Assembly: GCA_947062645.1 (NCBI GenBank)
Contig: CAMSQT010000079.1
Coordinates: forward strand, 1 to 6,074
Reading direction: 5' to 3'
DNA: 6,074 nt
Origin: an uncultured Clostridium sp.
GTDB taxonomy: Bacteria > Bacillota > Clostridia > TANB77 > CAG-508
Part shown: one piece after another, positions 1 through 6,028 of the stretch
How positions within the stretch are numbered: position 1 is the first letter of the stretch
Layout: each line of letters begins with the position of its first letter
Position numbers and translations under genes: made by a program
Notes under the pieces: generated by a model
Database searches by the model: none
Seen by the model: the letters and a program-made list of their open reading frames with translations, nothing else
What the model was told of the DNA's origin: nothing

Positions 1-44
1 CACTCGATCCAACACTCTTTCCCTACACGACGCTCTTCCGATCT
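1..44 (+). other. Illumina TruSeq-type adapter (artificial)
   Basis: Positions 12-44 match the well-known Illumina TruSeq read-1 adapter, ending in GCTCTTCCGATCT. The first 11 bases are an extra amplification or tag segment that I do not recognise. The whole stretch is repeated as a perfect reverse complement at 6029-6072, as expected for a fragment amplified with one adapter on both ends. It is not genomic and should be trimmed; biological sequence begins at about 45. Confidence 0.97.
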
Positions 45-45
45 A

Positions 46-534
46 CATCCAGCAATTGGATTACTAAACATTGGAACAGAAGAAACCAAAGGAAATGAAC
101 TAGTTCGTGAAAGTTACAAACTACTAAAAGAAAAAGCAGAAGAGTTAAATATCAATTTTGTTGGGAATGTAGAAGGAAGAGATGCCTTTTCAGGAAAAAT
201 TGATGCAATCGTAGCAGATGGTTTTACAGGAAACGTATTTTTAAAAACAACAGAAGGATTAGGAAAATTCGTAAAAAAATCGTTAACCGAAAGCTTTACC
301 AAAAACATATTAGCTAAAATCTTTTCAATTCCAGCATTGCCAGCCATAAAAAGATTTAGCAAAACCATGGATTATAAATCGTATGGAGGAGCTTTATTTC
401 TAGGTGTAAAAAAACCAGTTGTTAAAGCACATGGTAGTAGTGACGCTTTATTATTCGAATACACTTTAATTCAAGCAGAGAAATTTGTACAAAATAAAGC
501 AGTAGACAAAATGATAGAAGAGTTCGAAAAATAG
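46..534 (+). CDS. plsX: Phosphate acyltransferase PlsX, C-terminal part (5' end missing)
   Basis: This is the last 162 residues of PlsX, the soluble, membrane-associated enzyme that converts acyl-ACP and phosphate to acyl-phosphate, the acyl donor for PlsY in phosphatidic acid synthesis. The open frame enters from the adapter junction, so there is no native start; the stop is TAG at 532-534. Family hallmarks are visible: GLLNIGTEETKGNEL near the start, the stretch ADGFTGNVFLKTTEG in the middle, and YGGALFLGV followed by the strongly conserved AHGSSD near the C terminus. Full-length PlsX is usually about 330 residues, so roughly half is present. The gene lies 129 bases upstream of acpP, which encodes the carrier of its substrate, a neighbourhood common in Firmicutes. 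The truncation is due to the fragment end, not to mutation. The family call is secure from the motifs. Confidence 0.95.
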   Translation, partial: HPAIGLLNIGTEETKGNELVRESYKLLKEKAEELNINFVGNVEGRDAFSGKIDAIVADGFTGNVFLKTTEGLGKFVKKSLTESFTKNILAKIFSIPALPAIKRFSKTMDYKSYGGALFLGVKKPVVKAHGSSDALLFEYTLIQAEKFVQNKAVDKMIEEFEK

Positions 535-581
535 GACAAATTGACCAGACCGTACAAAATTAAAATATTTATAAAATAGAC

Positions 582-610
582 TTGACAAAACAAAAAACAT
601 ATAATATAAA
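582..610 (+). promoter_or_regulatory. Predicted sigma-A promoter for acpP
   Basis: A perfect -35 box TTGACA (582-587) is followed after 17 bases by TATAAA (605-610), with acpP starting 54 bases further on. Overlapping TATAAT at 600-605 would leave only a 12-base spacer, so it is the less likely -10. The promoter lies in the plsX-acpP gap and suggests that acpP can be transcribed independently of plsX. I see no convincing FapR-like or FabT-like operator around it. Confidence 0.7.
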
Positions 611-644
611 TGAAGTATGAATTAGTTATTTACAAACTTTAGGG

Positions 645-653
645 AGGAGGTGA
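645..653 (+). promoter_or_regulatory. Ribosome binding site of acpP
   Basis: AGGAGGTGA is complementary to the 3' end of 16S rRNA over nine bases, so it is unusually strong. It ends 10 bases before the ATG at 664, which supports that start codon and fits the high expression expected of acyl carrier protein. Confidence 0.85.
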
Positions 654-663
654 ACTCGAAATC

Positions 664-906
664 ATGAGTTCAGAAGAAGTATTAGAAAAGGTAAAAGGAA
701 TTATTGTTGAACAATTAGGTGTAGCAGATACAGCAGTAAGTATGGAAGCATCATTTATTGACGACTTAGGAGCTGATTCATTAGATATTGTTGAATTAGT
801 TATGGCATTAGAAGAAGAGTTTGACATTGAAATTCCAGACGCTGACGCAGAAAAAGTAGTAACAGTAGGAGACGTAGTTGACTACATAAAAGAAAACGTA
901 AAATAA
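664..906 (+). CDS. acpP: Acyl carrier protein
   Basis: This 80-residue acidic protein carries growing acyl chains in type II fatty acid synthesis and supplies acyl groups to phospholipid synthesis in the cytoplasm. The phosphopantetheine attachment motif is GADSLDIVEL, with Ser39 as the modified residue. The helices before it (VLEKVKGIIVEQLG) and after it (VMALEEEFDIEIPD) match the standard ACP fold, and the length is typical. The start is fixed by the strong upstream Shine-Dalgarno sequence, and the stop is TAA at 904-906. It follows plsX, whose enzyme uses acyl-ACP, and is followed at once by a hairpin terminator, so it is the last gene of this unit. In many Clostridia acpP is followed by the ribonuclease III gene; here the next gene instead converges from the other strand. 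Identification is essentially certain. Confidence 0.98.
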   Translation: MSSEEVLEKVKGIIVEQLGVADTAVSMEASFIDDLGADSLDIVELVMALEEEFDIEIPDADAEKVVTVGDVVDYIKENVK

Positions 907-910
907 GAAA

Positions 911-948
911 ATAAAAACCAATAATAATTAACTATTATTGGTTTTTTT
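911..948. terminator. Bidirectional intrinsic terminator between acpP and the dacA-like gene
   Basis: The arms CCAATAATA (918-926) and TATTATTGG (933-941) pair perfectly around a six-base loop. The pairing extends through an A run on the left (913-917) and a seven-T run on the right (942-948). On the plus strand this ends acpP transcription five bases after its stop codon. On the minus strand the A run becomes a T run, about 14 bases past the stop of the converging carboxypeptidase gene, so one hairpin probably serves both. Confidence 0.9.
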
Positions 949-961
949 GTACTTATTAAAA

Positions 962-2211
962 CTAAAATACAGAACTTTCTAACTGACTAGGATACAATTT
1001 AAAAAAATCCATCAAATAATCCAAAACATCTTTCTTTTTAATGAAAGAATTAGAAAATAAATCAAACTCTGCAATCAAAGTATCACCAGAAGAAACTTTT
1101 AAACTTCCTAGACAATCATTAGAATTTATAGGAGCCTGTAAAAACGGAGTAACTAAAAAATTAGTTTCCATAGTAGGAATCAAATCCTTTTTAACAGGAA
1201 TTACAGGAGTTTTTGCTAAAGAAGCAGAAGCTTTAAGTTCTAGGTTGCAAGAAGTTCCTTTTTCAACAAAAAAGAAATTAGGATTATCATTTTGCCATTT
1301 TAGAATCGACTGACTAACAAAATCTTTTATATCAAAATATTGGTAAGTATTAAAAGCATATTCAATCAATTTAACACTATCTTTTGTTCGAAAACTTTTC
1401 GTATCAGCCCCTAAAACAACACAAATAAGATCCATATTTCCTCGTTTACAAGCCGTTACCAAACAACGATTAGCACCATTTGTAAAACCTGTTTTTACGC
1501 CATAAACACCATTTAAATTTCCTAGTAATTCATTCGTATTAGAAAGTGTTTTAGGGTAGCCATTAATAGTAACGGTGTAATTTTTCGTACCTACTAGATT
1601 TAAAAAAGTAGGGTTTTTTAAAGCGTAATCAGTAAGAATAGCAAGTTCATAAGCTGTTGTGTAATGTTGGTCAGAATCTAAACCATGAGGAGACTCAAAA
1701 TGACTATTTTCTAAACCTAATTCTTTTGCTTTTTCATTCATTAAGTTAGAAAAATCCCCGTACACTTCCAGCAATACTTTCTGCTAAACAAACAGCAGCA
1801 TCATTTCCAGAGCGTAGCATTAAACCATATAGCAAATCACGAATCGTAATTTTATCACCAGTTTTTAAACCTAGCCTAGAACCGACCTGTACCAGCAGCT
1901 TTTTTGGAAACTTCTACAACTTTATCAAGTGAACCACGCTCTAACACTATGGTTGCTGTCATGATTTTAGTGGTAGATGCCATCTTTACTTTATTTTTCT
2001 CATTTTTACCATACAAAATCATATTAGAAATTCGGTCAATTACAACACAAGAACGAGAATTGACATCTGGAACACCATTAAAATTAGAAGAGGATTTGAT
2101 TTCTGCAGAAACATCAATAACTTCCTCCTCCCTATCATCAGCAAAAGATGTAGTACCTAAAAAAAGAATTAGAAACAATAAAAGGAATAACTTATATAAA
2201 AACTTTTTCAT
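962..2211 (-). pseudogene. D-alanyl-D-alanine carboxypeptidase (DacA/DacF, PBP5-like), frame broken by two +1 shifts
   Basis: This family removes the terminal D-alanine from peptidoglycan pentapeptides outside the membrane, which limits cross-linking. The start ATG at 2209-2211 is preceded by GAGGTG and opens a signal peptide (MKKFLYKLFL, hydrophobic core, cleavage near Ala24). The catalytic SxxK motif is Ser79-Thr-Thr-Lys82 (about 1966-1977). The first frame stops at TAG (1876-1878) after AAGTG. Removing one base near 1884 restores GGSRLGLKTGDKITIRDLL and the second motif Ser-Gly-Asn in MLRSGNDAAV (1803-1811). Removing another base near 1756-1760 joins this to GDFSNLMN and on to the third motif, Lys-Thr-Gly in YGVKTGFTNG. 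The corrected product is 415 residues, a normal family length. It has a beta-rich PBP5 C-terminal domain and a final helix rich in Leu, Phe and Lys (KKDVLDYLMDFFKLY) that may bind the membrane. Because every active-site motif is intact, sequence error is at least as likely as true inactivation. Stop TAG at 962-964 (minus strand). Confidence 0.88.
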
Positions 2212-2215
2212 AATG

Positions 2216-2221
2216 CACCTC
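2216..2221 (-). promoter_or_regulatory. Ribosome binding site of the carboxypeptidase gene
   Basis: Read on the minus strand this is GAGGTG, with the GAGG core six bases before the ATG at 2211. It supports the start codon placed directly before the Lys-rich signal peptide. Confidence 0.75.
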
Positions 2222-2314
2222 TATTTTAAGTTTATAAAAAAATAATGTTTTTATGATAGAAAAAAAGAAAAAACTACGGCATAAAGGAAAAACAAGATTA
2301 ATTGACGTAAAGTC

Positions 2315-2343
2315 TTGATTTTATAGCAAAAATGTAATATAAT
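2315..2343 (+). promoter_or_regulatory. Possible distal promoter of the surface-protein gene
   Basis: TTGATT (2315-2320) and a perfect TATAAT (2338-2343) are separated by the ideal 17 bases. If used, it gives a leader of about 165 bases before the ATG at 2515. The region is so AT-rich that chance matches are common. Confidence 0.5.
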
Positions 2344-2348
2344 TGTAA
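2320..2348 (-). promoter_or_regulatory. Possible promoter of the carboxypeptidase gene (weak)
   Basis: On the minus strand a poor -35 box TTACAA (2343-2348) lies 17 bases from TATAAA (2320-2325), about 110 bases before the start codon. It overlaps the predicted plus-strand distal promoter almost completely, so the two would compete for polymerase if both are real. The -35 matches the consensus at only three of six positions. Confidence 0.3.
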
Positions 2349-2447
2349 TGTAAGCTTTTATTTTATTCTTAAAATTTGTAGAGACTACTTCCGTAAAGAC
2401 AAAAAATACCGGCAAAAAGAATAGAAAAAAACTGGAAAAAACAACTA

Positions 2448-2475
2448 TTGACTTAAGAAGAAAAAAGTGTAAAAT
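2448..2475 (+). promoter_or_regulatory. Possible proximal promoter of the surface-protein gene
   Basis: TTGACT (2448-2453) is followed after 16 bases by TAAAAT (2470-2475), placing transcription start about 30-35 bases before the ATG at 2515. The -35 box is better than that of the distal candidate and the -10 box is worse; which one is used cannot be decided from the sequence. Confidence 0.5.
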
Positions 2476-2503
2476 ATAAAATAGGAGAAAAATTAAATCA
2501 AAA

Positions 2504-2507
2504 GGAG
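2504..2507 (+). promoter_or_regulatory. Ribosome binding site of the surface-protein gene
   Basis: GGAG within AAAGGAGAG lies seven bases before the ATG at 2515, ideal spacing, and fixes the start directly before a Lys-containing signal peptide. Confidence 0.85.
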
Positions 2508-2514
2508 AGAAAAA

Positions 2515-5500
2515 ATGAACGGAAAGAAAATTTTAATGAGTTTAGTAGCAATCATGCTATTAGCATCTACCATTTTATTACAAAATGTTAGTTATGCTAA
2601 AGAGGTAGAACCAGGAAATGAACGATTTATGGGAGTTTCAGAACTAATGAAAGACAACGAACCTAATTGGGGGTATGCGATTAATGATCCAACAGCAGGG
2701 AACAATCAGGGGAATGACACTACCGCAGCCAAAATATGGGAGATTATAGAATATAATGGAAACACCAACATTCACAAAGATCCAAATCCTAATTTATATT
2801 GTGTAAAAGCAGGAGTTGGATTTCTAAGAAATGAGAACCTAGAAAGAAAAGAAACATATAACCGTTACTATAACATGAAAACAGATAAAGATGAGATGAT
2901 AGAGAGAAACCCAAACAATGAAGTTTTAAAAACATTAGTAAAAAACTTCACAGAAAACGGAACAACGATTAACCAATATAATGCTATTTTGGCAGTATTA
3001 GACATGATGTATTTACCAGGCGAATCAACAGAACAAGAGAAAAAACAAATCATCTTTAATGCCATAGAAGATGTCTATAACAAAAACGATGCTAGTGTAT
3101 ATTTTGGTAAAGGACAATGGAAATTAATGTGTCGAGCATTTAAATTACCAGACGGCATGTATGAGGACGATTTTATAGAAAAAGAAAAAGATAATCTAAG
3201 CAAGTATGAGTTAACTGATTGGGCATTAACAGAAAATGAAATAAGTGCTGTTAACCAAGCCGTTCTATGGTATTTTACGAACTATTATGAAGTAGATAAA
3301 ACAGATACAACTATATATAAAGAAACAGATAAACATGAAATGTTATATGATAAAGTAAGACAACATAGCAGTACATGGCTTAACTATACAACAGATGGAG
3401 AGAACTATCAAGTATTTGATTCAGCAAACGATAACAAAATAAATAGTATCGTTTCTAGAGCTATGCAAGCAGGAGCTTTATATGAATATATGATTAGTGA
3501 AGCAAAGAAAAATGCAAATCAATACGAAAATATAAGCCAAGTATCTGGAACACCTGTTACAGTAGATACTAAAACACTAAAACAAGAAACATCTGGAGAT
3601 AACTACATAATAGGACCAATCCATATGACCAAGAAAAACCCTACACCATATACGATTGACTTTAAAGTAAAAAACAATGGAAGCGAAATTTCAGAATATC
3701 AATTATTAAACAGCCAAAAACAACCAGTAGCAAATGGAACTACAATTGAAAGCTTAGTAGGAAATGATTTCTATTTATTAGTTTCAAAAAATCAAGTAAA
3801 AGACTTTAGCATTGATATTAATGTAAAATATAATGACAAAACAATGACTTTATGGGCATCTAGCACAAATAACCAAGCACAACCATTAGTAGAAGTTAAA
3901 AAAGAAGAAGTAAAAGAGCCAGTTACTTTAAAATTAGAACCATTACCAGAAAGATTTGACTTAAAACTAATCAAATATATTACAGAAGTAAATGGTAAAG
4001 AAGTAGAAGAAAGGATTAAAAGTGTAGATGTAAGTAAACTAAATAGAGAAGTAGATGCAAATGGAAACCTAACCGAAACAACAGCCAAATACAAAATGAC
4101 AAAAGACCCAGTAAGTGTTGTAAAAGGTGATATTGTAACTTATACTTTTAGAGTATACAATGAAGGAACCATCGACGGTTACGCAAAAGAAATAACAGAA
4201 GATATCCCAGAAGGATTACAATTCTTAGGCTCAACAGTGGGAGAAGACATGAATCCAATTACCGATAAAGACGAATTAGCAGCAGTAGAATTTAATGCAC
4301 AAAACGGTTGGAGCTATGTAGATGGGGATATGAAGAAAATTAAAACAACAAACTTAGCATTGCATCCAATCGTAAATGGACAAGCAGATACCGTATCTCA
4401 TACCGAGAACTTAATTCCAGCATTTGGATACAACGATGGAACCAAAACAGAACAAGACCTTAAATACCAAGAAATTTCTGTTAAATTTAAAGTAACCTCT
4501 GACTTAGTAGGAAAAGCAATTAGAAATGAAGCAGCCATCACACAAGATACAGACAAAGACGGAAATGACGTAACAGATAGAGACTCTACACCGGAAAATT
4601 GGGAAAAAGACCCAAAAGACGAATTCTATGATGACGACAAAAAATGGCCAATTTATAAAGAAGATGACGAAGACTACGACAACATCATCTTACCATCTTT
4701 TGACTTAGCTTTAAGAAAATTCATCGTAGCAGTAAGCAAAGACGAAACAATTGAAGAAAGCGAATATCTAAAAAACCAAAACGGTTCTTACAAAAGAGAG
4801 CCAGTAGTAGACACTTCTAAACTAAATACCATAGGAGCAGATGGAAAAGTAATCACAACCGCTGAATATAACCACACAAAAGAGCCAATTATCGTACAAG
4901 CAAATGACATCGTAGTATACATGTTAAGAGTATACAACGAAGGAGAAGTAGATGGTTATGCAGCTGAAATAAAAGACCACTTACCACCACACTTAGAATA
5001 TGTTGAAAGTGACTTCAACAAGAAATATGGATGGAAAGTATCTGAAGATGGAAGAACAGTAACAACTGATTATCTATCACAAGGAGAATTCTTAATCAAA
5101 AAAGCACAAGCAAACGAAAGTGGAAAAATAGAATTAGATTATCATGAAGTGCCAATCATGTGTAAAGTAAAAGGAACAGCACCAACCAGTCAAAACATAA
5201 CCAACATAGCAGACATTACCAAATACTTAGATGCAAGTAAAAATCCAGTAACCGATAGAGACTCACAAGAAAATAACGTAAATCTTCCAGCAGACAAAGA
5301 TTTACCAGGTTATAAAGGAAATGAAACAGGAAGCTATGTACCAGGACAACAAGACGACGACGACTTTGAAAAAGTAGTCATCAAAATCTTTGACTTAGCT
5401 TTAAGAAAATGGGTAACAGAAGCAATCGTAATCGAAAATGGAGGACAAACCGTAACCCAAACAGGACATGACGCATGGGATGACCCAGAAGCAGTTGTAA

Positions 5501-6003
5501 AAGTAGAATTACACAGAAAGAAACTAGACCAAGTAGTAGTTAAATTTAGATACTCAATTCGTGTATACAACCAAGGTGAAATCGAAGGATATGCAAAAGA
5601 AATAACAGACTACATCCCAGAAGGATTAAAATTCGTAGCAGAAGACAATCCAGGATGGGTAGACGAAGGAAACAATGTAATCTCTACAAAACTATTAGAA
5701 AACACATTACTACAACCAGGAGAATCAGCAGAAGTAGAAGTACTATTAACCTGGATTAACAATGAAAACAACATGGGAGTTATGACCAACACAGCAGAAA
5801 TCTCAATCGATGACAACCCATACGATGTACCAGACATAGACTCAACACCAGACAACCAAAAACCAGGAGAAGACGACATCGACGATGCACCAGTTATGTT
5901 ATCAATTAGCACAGGACAAGCAAGAATTTACTTTACCTTAGGATTTATTGTGTTAATAACAGTAGCTGGAGGAATTGTACTAATTAAGAGATATGTATTA
6001 TAG
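2515..6003 (+). CDS. Thioester-domain surface protein with three DUF11-like repeats and a C-terminal membrane anchor
   Basis: This complete 1162-residue protein is predicted to be secreted and held at the cell surface as an adhesin. Residues 1-28 form a signal peptide (MNGKKI, hydrophobic core, cleavage near VSYA). Residues about 50-330 resemble the Gram-positive thioester domain: Cys96 in LYCVKAGVGF and Gln248 in NQAVLWYFT fit the Cys and Gln-x-x-x-Trp motifs that form the reactive bond which, in known members, attaches covalently to host targets. Residues 340-480 are a beta-rich connector ending in a charged hinge (VEVKKEEVKEP). Three related modules start at FDLKLIK (481), FDLALRK (729) and FDLALRK (959), each with RVYN(E/Q)G and a late Asn-x-Ala strand. 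The C terminus has DDAPVM, SISTG (1130-1134), a hydrophobic helix (about 1138-1157) and KRYVL. No LPXTG is present. Stop TAG at 6001. The exact ligand is unknown. The architecture is clear; the thioester call rests on two motifs seen by eye. Confidence 0.88.
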   Translation: MNGKKILMSLVAIMLLASTILLQNVSYAKEVEPGNERFMGVSELMKDNEPNWGYAINDPTAGNNQGNDTTAAKIWEIIEYNGNTNIHKDPNPNLYCVKAGVGFLRNENLERKETYNRYYNMKTDKDEMIERNPNNEVLKTLVKNFTENGTTINQYNAILAVLDMMYLPGESTEQEKKQIIFNAIEDVYNKNDASVYFGKGQWKLMCRAFKLPDGMYEDDFIEKEKDNLSKYELTDWALTENEISAVNQAVLWYFTNYYEVDKTDTTIYKETDKHEMLYDKVRQHSSTWLNYTTDGENYQVFDSANDNKINSIVSRAMQAGALYEYMISEAKKNANQYENISQVSGTPVTVDTKTLKQETSGDNYIIGPIHMTKKNPTPYTIDFKVKNNGSEISEYQLLNSQKQPVANGTTIESLVGNDFYLLVSKNQVKDFSIDINVKYNDKTMTLWASSTNNQAQPLVEVKKEEVKEPVTLKLEPLPERFDLKLIKYITEVNGKEVEERIKSVDVSKLNREVDANGNLTETTAKYKMTKDPVSVVKGDIVTYTFRVYNEGTIDGYAKEITEDIPEGLQFLGSTVGEDMNPITDKDELAAVEFNAQNGWSYVDGDMKKIKTTNLALHPIVNGQADTVSHTENLIPAFGYNDGTKTEQDLKYQEISVKFKVTSDLVGKAIRNEAAITQDTDKDGNDVTDRDSTPENWEKDPKDEFYDDDKKWPIYKEDDEDYDNIILPSFDLALRKFIVAVSKDETIEESEYLKNQNGSYKREPVVDTSKLNTIGADGKVITTAEYNHTKEPIIVQANDIVVYMLRVYNEGEVDGYAAEIKDHLPPHLEYVESDFNKKYGWKVSEDGRTVTTDYLSQGEFLIKKAQANESGKIELDYHEVPIMCKVKGTAPTSQNITNIADITKYLDASKNPVTDRDSQENNVNLPADKDLPGYKGNETGSYVPGQQDDDDFEKVVIKIFDLALRKWVTEAIVIENGGQTVTQTGHDAWDDPEAVVKVELHRKKLDQVVVKFRYSIRVYNQGEIEGYAKEITDYIPEGLKFVAEDNPGWVDEGNNVISTKLLENTLLQPGESAEVEVLLTWINNENNMGVMTNTAEISIDDNPYDVPDIDSTPDNQKPGEDDIDDAPVMLSISTGQARIYFTLGFIVLITVAGGIVLIKRYVL
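3955..4698 (+). repeat. Surface-protein repeat module 1 (residues 481-728)
   Basis: The module begins FDLKLIKYITEV and includes VSVVKGDIVTYTFRVYNEG, the segment DGYAKEITEDIPEGLQFL, a long insert not found in module 3, the strand IRNEAAIT, and the tail VTDRDSTPEN. An acidic linker (EDDEDYDNIIL) leads into the next module. The pattern is that of the DUF11/conserved-repeat family of immunoglobulin-like bacterial surface domains. Lys487 and Asn671 are in positions that could form an internal isopeptide bond, which is inference only. Confidence 0.85.
4699..5388 (+). repeat. Surface-protein repeat module 2 (residues 729-958)
   Basis: The module begins FDLALRKFIVAV and carries IIVQANDIVVYMLRVYNEG, DGYAAEIKDHLPPHLEYV, the late strand ITNIADIT, the tail VTDRDSQENN, and a linker ending QQDDDDFEKVVIKI. 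Its first 22 bases (4699-4720) are identical to the first 22 of module 3. It holds one Cys (883) with no obvious partner. Lys735 and Asn897 occupy the positions of Lys487 and Asn671 in module 1. Confidence 0.85.
5389..5889 (+). repeat. Surface-protein repeat module 3 (residues 959 to about 1125), shorter and more divergent
   Basis: The module begins FDLALRKWVTEA, then FRYSIRVYNQGEIEGYAKEI, DYIPEGLKFV, the late strand MTNTAEIS, and the tail VPDIDSTPDN. At about 167 residues it is shorter than modules 1 and 2. The middle segment is shortened and the linker is cut to EDDIDDAPVM before the membrane anchor. Lys965 and Asn1092 are conserved in place. The last module of the array is therefore a variant that caps the stalk next to the membrane. 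Confidence 0.82.
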
Positions 6004-6028
6004 AAGAAATTTGCCAAGAGGGACGGAC

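Larger units (their letters stand above)
2212..2514. other. Divergent intergenic region between the carboxypeptidase and the surface-protein gene
   Basis: This gene-free stretch of 303 bases is very AT-rich and separates two genes that point away from each other, so it must hold the promoters of both. Candidates are listed separately. Beyond these I see only weak structure: a short palindrome GTAGAGACTAC at 2378-2388 with four-base arms, a five-base inverted pair CAAGA/TCTTG around 2293-2317, and direct repeats of TGTAAT near 2333-2350. No RNA gene, recognisable riboswitch or intrinsic terminator is evident. Confidence 0.7.

Noticed and set aside
541..575. Alternative acpP promoter TTGACC with TATAAA
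   Set aside because: The spacer is 23 bases, too long for a sigma-A promoter; the pair at 582-610 is better.
1904..2245. Plus-strand open frame across the carboxypeptidase N-terminal region (also 1041-1313)
   Set aside because: These are shadows of the minus-strand gene, whose catalytic motifs are clear in the opposite frame.
2378..2500. Possible riboswitch or c-di-GMP-binding leader before the adhesin
   Set aside because: Only a four-base-arm palindrome and scattered short matches are visible; no conserved aptamer core or terminator hairpin can be drawn.
3792..4094. Antisense open frame of about 100 codons opposite the surface-protein gene (others at 2868-3065, 5334-5570 and 5610-5912)
   Set aside because: Composition is Ser/Thr/Phe-rich as expected for the reverse of an A-rich coding strand, there is no recognisable domain, and each lies inside a well-supported gene.
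3955..5889. CRISPR-like or tandem DNA repeats
   Set aside because: The repetition is at protein level with long divergent units in one reading frame; there are no short direct repeats with uniform spacers.
2515..6003. Use of TGA as a sense codon (altered genetic code)
   Set aside because: All tryptophans in the intact genes are TGG and no in-frame TGA is needed to keep any gene open.
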